DNA from: a virus
Virus record (IMG/VR): IMGVR_UViG_3300042516_004178
Span: 1-24,268 of that record
Strand: one strand, 5' to 3'
DNA: 24,268 nucleotides
Under the pieces are notes generated by a model that worked only from the letters and a program-made list of their open reading frames with translations, was not told the origin of the DNA and ran no database searches. Made by a program: the position numbers and the translations under genes. The stretch's first letter is position 1. The number at the start of each line of letters is the position of its first letter. This document shows positions 21,466 to 24,268 of this stretch, one piece after another.

Positions 21466-22407
21466 ATGAAAAATTTACGTTATATTTGCGTTCAACCAAG
21501 GCTAATTTATTATGCTTGGCAGGTTGAAGTTATGATCAATAACTTTATTAAAAATAGAATCAGTGGTAATAATATTGATATTTTAGTTGCTTGGAACCCC
21601 AATGATGGCACTAGTACTCCTGAAGTAATAGATGCTTGGGATAAATTAGTTAACAAATATAATTACGTTAGATTTTTCTTCTATCAAGATACTAGAGAGG
21701 ATATGTCCTATATTCCTTCTATTTATTTTAATATTTTAAAACAACATATAGCCGCCCACCCTGAACTATCTACTCAACCTTTATTTTGTCATGACTCAGA
21801 CATAATCTTTACTAAACCAGTAGATTTTAGTTCAATGTTAAATGATGATATTTGGTATCTAAGTGATACGGTTGGATATATAGGTACACAATATGTTTTA
21901 ACTAAAGGTGAAGATATATATAAAGGTATGTGTGATGTAATTGGAATTGATCCACTAATACCTAAATTATTAAACTCAAATTCAGGAGGAGCTCAACATA
22001 TTATTAAAGGTTCTACTTATGAATATTGGGATAAAGTAGAAAAAGATTCAATTAAATTATATAGATGGTTTTGTGAACAAGAACCACTATGGAAAGGTGA
22101 AGGATATCCAATCCAAAAATGGACTGCAGGGATGTGGTCATTATTATGGAATGCCTGGTTATTCGGTAATGAAACAAAAGTAGATAAGCGTTTAGATTTT
22201 TGCTGGGCAACTGATCACATTAATAGATGGGATGATGTATCAATATTTCACAATGCTGGAGTAACAGAGCACGGTAAATTATTTATGAAAGGAAATTATA
22301 CTCAGTCTTATCCTTATGGAATTGAAAATACATTTGATCCTAATTTTTGCTCATTTAATTATGTAAACGAAATAATAGAAACAACTCAAAAATCATGTCT
22401 AGTATAA
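21466..22407 (+). CDS. Putative glycosyltransferase, GT-A-like with DxD motif (313 aa)
   Basis: The N-terminal half has the order of a GT-A fold: YICVQPRLIYYAWQVEVMIN, then IDILVAWNPND, VRFFFYQDTR, and PLFCHDSDIIFTKPVDF, where Asp110-Ser-Asp112 is a DxD-type metal/nucleotide-sugar motif. Later come NSNSGGAQHIIKGSTYEYWD (residues about 171-189), KWTAGMWSLLWNAWLFG and FHNAGV. The acceptor-side layout reminds me of peptidyl hydroxyproline or serine glycosyltransferases (HPAT/SerGT-like), but I cannot confirm that. It lies 42 bases after the Thr-rich stalk gene and overlaps the next glycosyltransferase by 13 bases. Confidence 0.65.
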   Translation: MKNLRYICVQPRLIYYAWQVEVMINNFIKNRISGNNIDILVAWNPNDGTSTPEVIDAWDKLVNKYNYVRFFFYQDTREDMSYIPSIYFNILKQHIAAHPELSTQPLFCHDSDIIFTKPVDFSSMLNDDIWYLSDTVGYIGTQYVLTKGEDIYKGMCDVIGIDPLIPKLLNSNSGGAQHIIKGSTYEYWDKVEKDSIKLYRWFCEQEPLWKGEGYPIQKWTAGMWSLLWNAWLFGNETKVDKRLDFCWATDHINRWDDVSIFHNAGVTEHGKLFMKGNYTQSYPYGIENTFDPNFCSFNYVNEIIETTQKSCLV

Positions 22408-23144
22408 ATCTCCCTAAAATATCCTGTATATGTCCTACATTTTCTAGGGCACATCTATTAGAAGAAGCTCTTGAATCTTTTTTAAAACAAGATTATCAAG
22501 GAGAAAAAGAATTAATAATATACAATGATTTTTCTCAACAAGAATTCATATTTGAACACCCAGAAGTAAAAGTAATTAATTCTTTAGAACGATCTCCTAA
22601 TCTTGGACATAAATGGAATGTAACATATAGCTATGCTACTGGGGAATATCTATTAACTTGGGGAGATGATGATGTTTATCTACCAGGTAGAATAAGTAGA
22701 ATGGTTAATAATTTAAATCAATCTGACTTTTTATATGAAGGTCCGTATTATATACTTTATGGAGATGTTCTTTACAAAAAAGCAGATCAAACTCAAGGAG
22801 CAAATATAGTTTCAAGAAAATTATTTGATGCAGTAGGAGGAATACCAGAAAAAAATACAGGAGAAGATGCTGCTTTTAATGATAGAATAGCAAAACATTT
22901 ATGTAAACCTCTTGATGCCTGTAAAGATGAACCACAGTTTGTATATAGGTGGTCATCACCAAGAAACCATATATCTCAGTTTGGAGAAGATAAAGAAGGT
23001 GAAATTACTAGTTATCAAAGAATGTTAGAAGCAGCAAATATATACATTGAATCTGGTAAAGAGCCTAAAGGTATTTATCATTTAAATCCTCATTGGAAAC
23101 TAAATTGGATAGAAGAGGTAAAAACTGCTATTATAGAACCCTAA
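22395..23144 (+). CDS. Glycosyltransferase family 2-like protein (249 aa)
   Basis: This is a GT2-type enzyme: ISCICPTFSRAHLLEEALES (residues 9-28) opens the nucleotide-binding half, ELIIYNDFS follows, and LLTWGDDDVYLPGRIS (residues 86-101) holds the Asp91-93 DxD metal motif. NTGEDAAFNDRI (residues 154-165) is the usual 'ED' catalytic-side segment. It transfers a sugar from a nucleotide sugar to an unknown acceptor in the cytoplasm. The start overlaps the previous glycosyltransferase by 13 bases, indicating coupled synthesis. AGA/ATA codons are frequent. Confidence 0.85.
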   Translation: MSSINLPKISCICPTFSRAHLLEEALESFLKQDYQGEKELIIYNDFSQQEFIFEHPEVKVINSLERSPNLGHKWNVTYSYATGEYLLTWGDDDVYLPGRISRMVNNLNQSDFLYEGPYYILYGDVLYKKADQTQGANIVSRKLFDAVGGIPEKNTGEDAAFNDRIAKHLCKPLDACKDEPQFVYRWSSPRNHISQFGEDKEGEITSYQRMLEAANIYIESGKEPKGIYHLNPHWKLNWIEEVKTAIIEP

Positions 23145-23152
23145 CTAGAAAC

Positions 23153-23635
23153 ATGACTTATATTCATCCTACAGCTTTAATTGAATCCAATGTGATAATT
23201 GAGGATGATGTTTATATTGGACCTTATTGTATAATCGGATTTCCACCTGAATGGAAAAAAAGAGAAGATGAAGGAAAGGGTGTATTAATTAAAAAAGGAA
23301 CTAGATTAACTGGATTTGTAACAATAGATGCGGGTGCAGAGAGAAGAACTGAGGTTGGTGAAAATTGTTATATAATGAAATACGGTTATATTGCTCATGA
23401 TTGTATACTAGAAAATAATGTAACAATGAGTGCTGGCTCAAAACTAGCAGGTTTTTGCTATGTTTATGAAAATGTAAACCTAGGAATGGGAGTAGCCATT
23501 CATCAAAAATCAACAATACCTTCAGGGGTAATGATAGGAATGAATGGAGTAGTAACTAAACAAAGTAAATTATTACCTAATCAAAAATATGCAGGTATAC
23601 CTGTTAAACATATAGGGAGTAATGAAGGACATTAA
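23153..23635 (+). CDS. Left-handed beta-helix (hexapeptide) acyltransferase, LpxA-like (160 aa)
   Basis: The protein starts with the typical LpxA/acetyltransferase opening, MTYIHPTALIESNVIIEDDV, then YIGPYCIIG. It continues with hexapeptide-repeat turns (VGENCYIMKYGYIAHDCI, NNVTMSAGSKLAG, NVNLGMGVAI, IGMNGVVTK). His82 in AHDC matches the conserved catalytic-type His of the family. It probably acylates a sugar or nucleotide sugar. I chose the ATG at 23153, 8 bases after the previous stop; the longer frame from 23093 overlaps the glycosyltransferase. It belongs with the two glycosyltransferases as a glycan-making or modifying cassette. Confidence 0.85.
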   Translation: MTYIHPTALIESNVIIEDDVYIGPYCIIGFPPEWKKREDEGKGVLIKKGTRLTGFVTIDAGAERRTEVGENCYIMKYGYIAHDCILENNVTMSAGSKLAGFCYVYENVNLGMGVAIHQKSTIPSGVMIGMNGVVTKQSKLLPNQKYAGIPVKHIGSNEGH

Positions 23636-23643
23636 AATCATCA

Positions 23644-23651
23644 ATATTTAT
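23644..23651 (+). promoter_or_regulatory. Possible class B motif B7 with very short leader
   Basis: ATATTTAT lies 4 bases before the ATG at 23656, the same unusual spacing as at 9001. It would give a leaderless transcript if real. Confidence 0.3.
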
Positions 23652-23655
23652 ACTC

Positions 23656-23967
23656 ATGTCAGCAATAGTATATACCGGATCATTCTCAGTAGCGTTTAAA
23701 AACGATTACACCATCTACGAAAACGAAGTTCGTTGTTTGGTAAAGGAGAGTGACTATAACTCATCCTACAACCCAACATTAGTATCAGGTAGCTACATTG
23801 ATGGATTTTTAAAAGGATTCGCTACTAGCGAAAGTTTCTATACTTATGCTACACAAATTGGTTTGTATGATGATGCTAATAATTTATTAGCTGTAGCTAA
23901 GTTAGGTAAACCAATTATGATGTCACCTGACACAGACATGACGTTTGTAGTCAAGTATGATATATAA
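23656..23967 (+). CDS. Short tail-protein paralogue (103 aa)
   Basis: The protein is beta-rich. Its C-terminal part parallels the end of the 333-residue protein encoded at 18964: CLVKESDYNSSYNPTLV, then YATQIGLYDDANNLLAVAKL and a final VVKYDI. LLAVAKL is identical and the spacing of aromatic and charged residues is similar. It probably forms the same small fold on the virion, or is the remnant of a larger fibre gene separated by insertion of the glycan cassette. Codons (CGT, GCG, TAC) resemble those of structural genes rather than of the cassette just upstream. Confidence 0.7.
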   Translation: MSAIVYTGSFSVAFKNDYTIYENEVRCLVKESDYNSSYNPTLVSGSYIDGFLKGFATSESFYTYATQIGLYDDANNLLAVAKLGKPIMMSPDTDMTFVVKYDI

Positions 23968-23982
23968 AATAAAATTTTAGTT

Positions 23983-24268
23983 ATGTTTCAAACATCTGAT
24001 CCTCTTTATGTTGAGGATTTAATTAATGACCCTGATTTCAATATTGATGACTATTGTGGTTATGTTTATATGACATGTCATAACTCAACAGGCCGCAGGT
24101 ACATTGGTAAAAAAGTATTTCATCATACCACAACTAAAAAATTAGGCAAGAAAGAACTAACTGAAATTCCAGTTACCAGAGGTAAACGCCCAACTAAAAA
24201 GACAGTAGTTAAGGAAAGTGATTGGAAAACATATTATGGTTCCAATACTGAGGTAAAATCATTACCTA
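23983..24268 (+). CDS. GIY-YIG-like endonuclease, 3' truncated by window
   Basis: The first 95 residues are visible. GYVYMTCHNSTGRRYIGKK (residues 26-44) carries the GIY-like (GYVY) and YIG-like (RYIGKK) strands. After a Lys/Thr-rich insertion comes VVKESDWKTYYGSN (residues 76-88), a combination found in phage-encoded GIY-YIG family proteins. These are candidate DNA endonucleases, some of them mobile (homing) in T4-type phages. It follows 15 bases after the tail-protein paralogue. It is open to the end of the window, so its full length is unknown. Confidence 0.7.
   Translation, partial: MFQTSDPLYVEDLINDPDFNIDDYCGYVYMTCHNSTGRRYIGKKVFHHTTTKKLGKKELTEIPVTRGKRPTKKTVVKESDWKTYYGSNTEVKSLP

Noticed and set aside
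19969-24268. Diversity-generating retroelement acting on the adhesin tip
   Set aside because: No reverse transcriptase, template repeat or C-type lectin-like variable region with AAY-rich codons is visible in the window.

Overview
The window is a contiguous stretch of an AT-rich (roughly one-third G+C by eye) lytic tailed-phage genome of the contractile-tail, distant T4-like ('far-T4') kind. The evidence is a gp55-like late sigma factor, a gp5-like baseplate spike, gp25 and gp6 baseplate-wedge homologues and a long run of tail proteins. Almost no start codon has a Shine-Dalgarno sequence; starts are preceded by A-rich leaders. Promoter-like motifs resemble the Bacteroidota -7 element TAnnTTTG. 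I therefore infer a Bacteroidota host, without proof. Every credible gene lies on the + strand.

Region 1 (1-2880) is an early or accessory 'small gene' region: twelve genes of about 47-95 codons. They include a three-AT-hook DNA-binding protein, a single EF-hand protein and an SH3-like protein. Eight carry their own copy of a 27-bp bipartite promoter-like element (GGC box, 10 bases, TC, then a TATATTYAC-like box), and a ninth copy drives a three-gene run. Three copies sit on a hairpin, a layout like the stem-loop/early-promoter (PeSL) shuffling cassettes known in T4-type phages. A tenth copy lies at 3177.

Region 2 (2881-4133) begins with a gene-free stretch holding a GC-rich, structured island of about 135 bp. 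It continues with a three-gene operon: a membrane peptide, a T5orf172/GIY-YIG nuclease and a second membrane peptide.

Region 3 (4134-6173) holds a helical protein, a clear intrinsic terminator, a tract of eight G-runs with quadruplex potential, a coiled-coil/membrane-protein pair, and the gp55-like late sigma factor. A second promoter class, ATATTTAT with no upstream box, precedes several of the structural genes and is the natural candidate target of this sigma factor.

Region 4 (6174-21423) is the baseplate and tail-fibre cluster: spike, gp25, gp6, a GH19 endolysin, a DNRLRE-like fibre protein, a 1265-residue tail protein and several adhesin-like proteins. It ends with a protein carrying an 89-residue Thr/Ser/Pro mucin-like stalk.

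Region 5 (21466-24268) follows that stalk gene with two glycosyltransferases and a left-handed beta-helix acyltransferase, then a short paralogue of an upstream tail-protein C-terminus, then the start of a second GIY-YIG-like nuclease cut by the window edge. The most interesting hypothesis is that the enzymes decorate the Thr-rich stalk, giving a phage-encoded O-glycosylated fibre. The most solid new pattern is the ten-copy promoter family.
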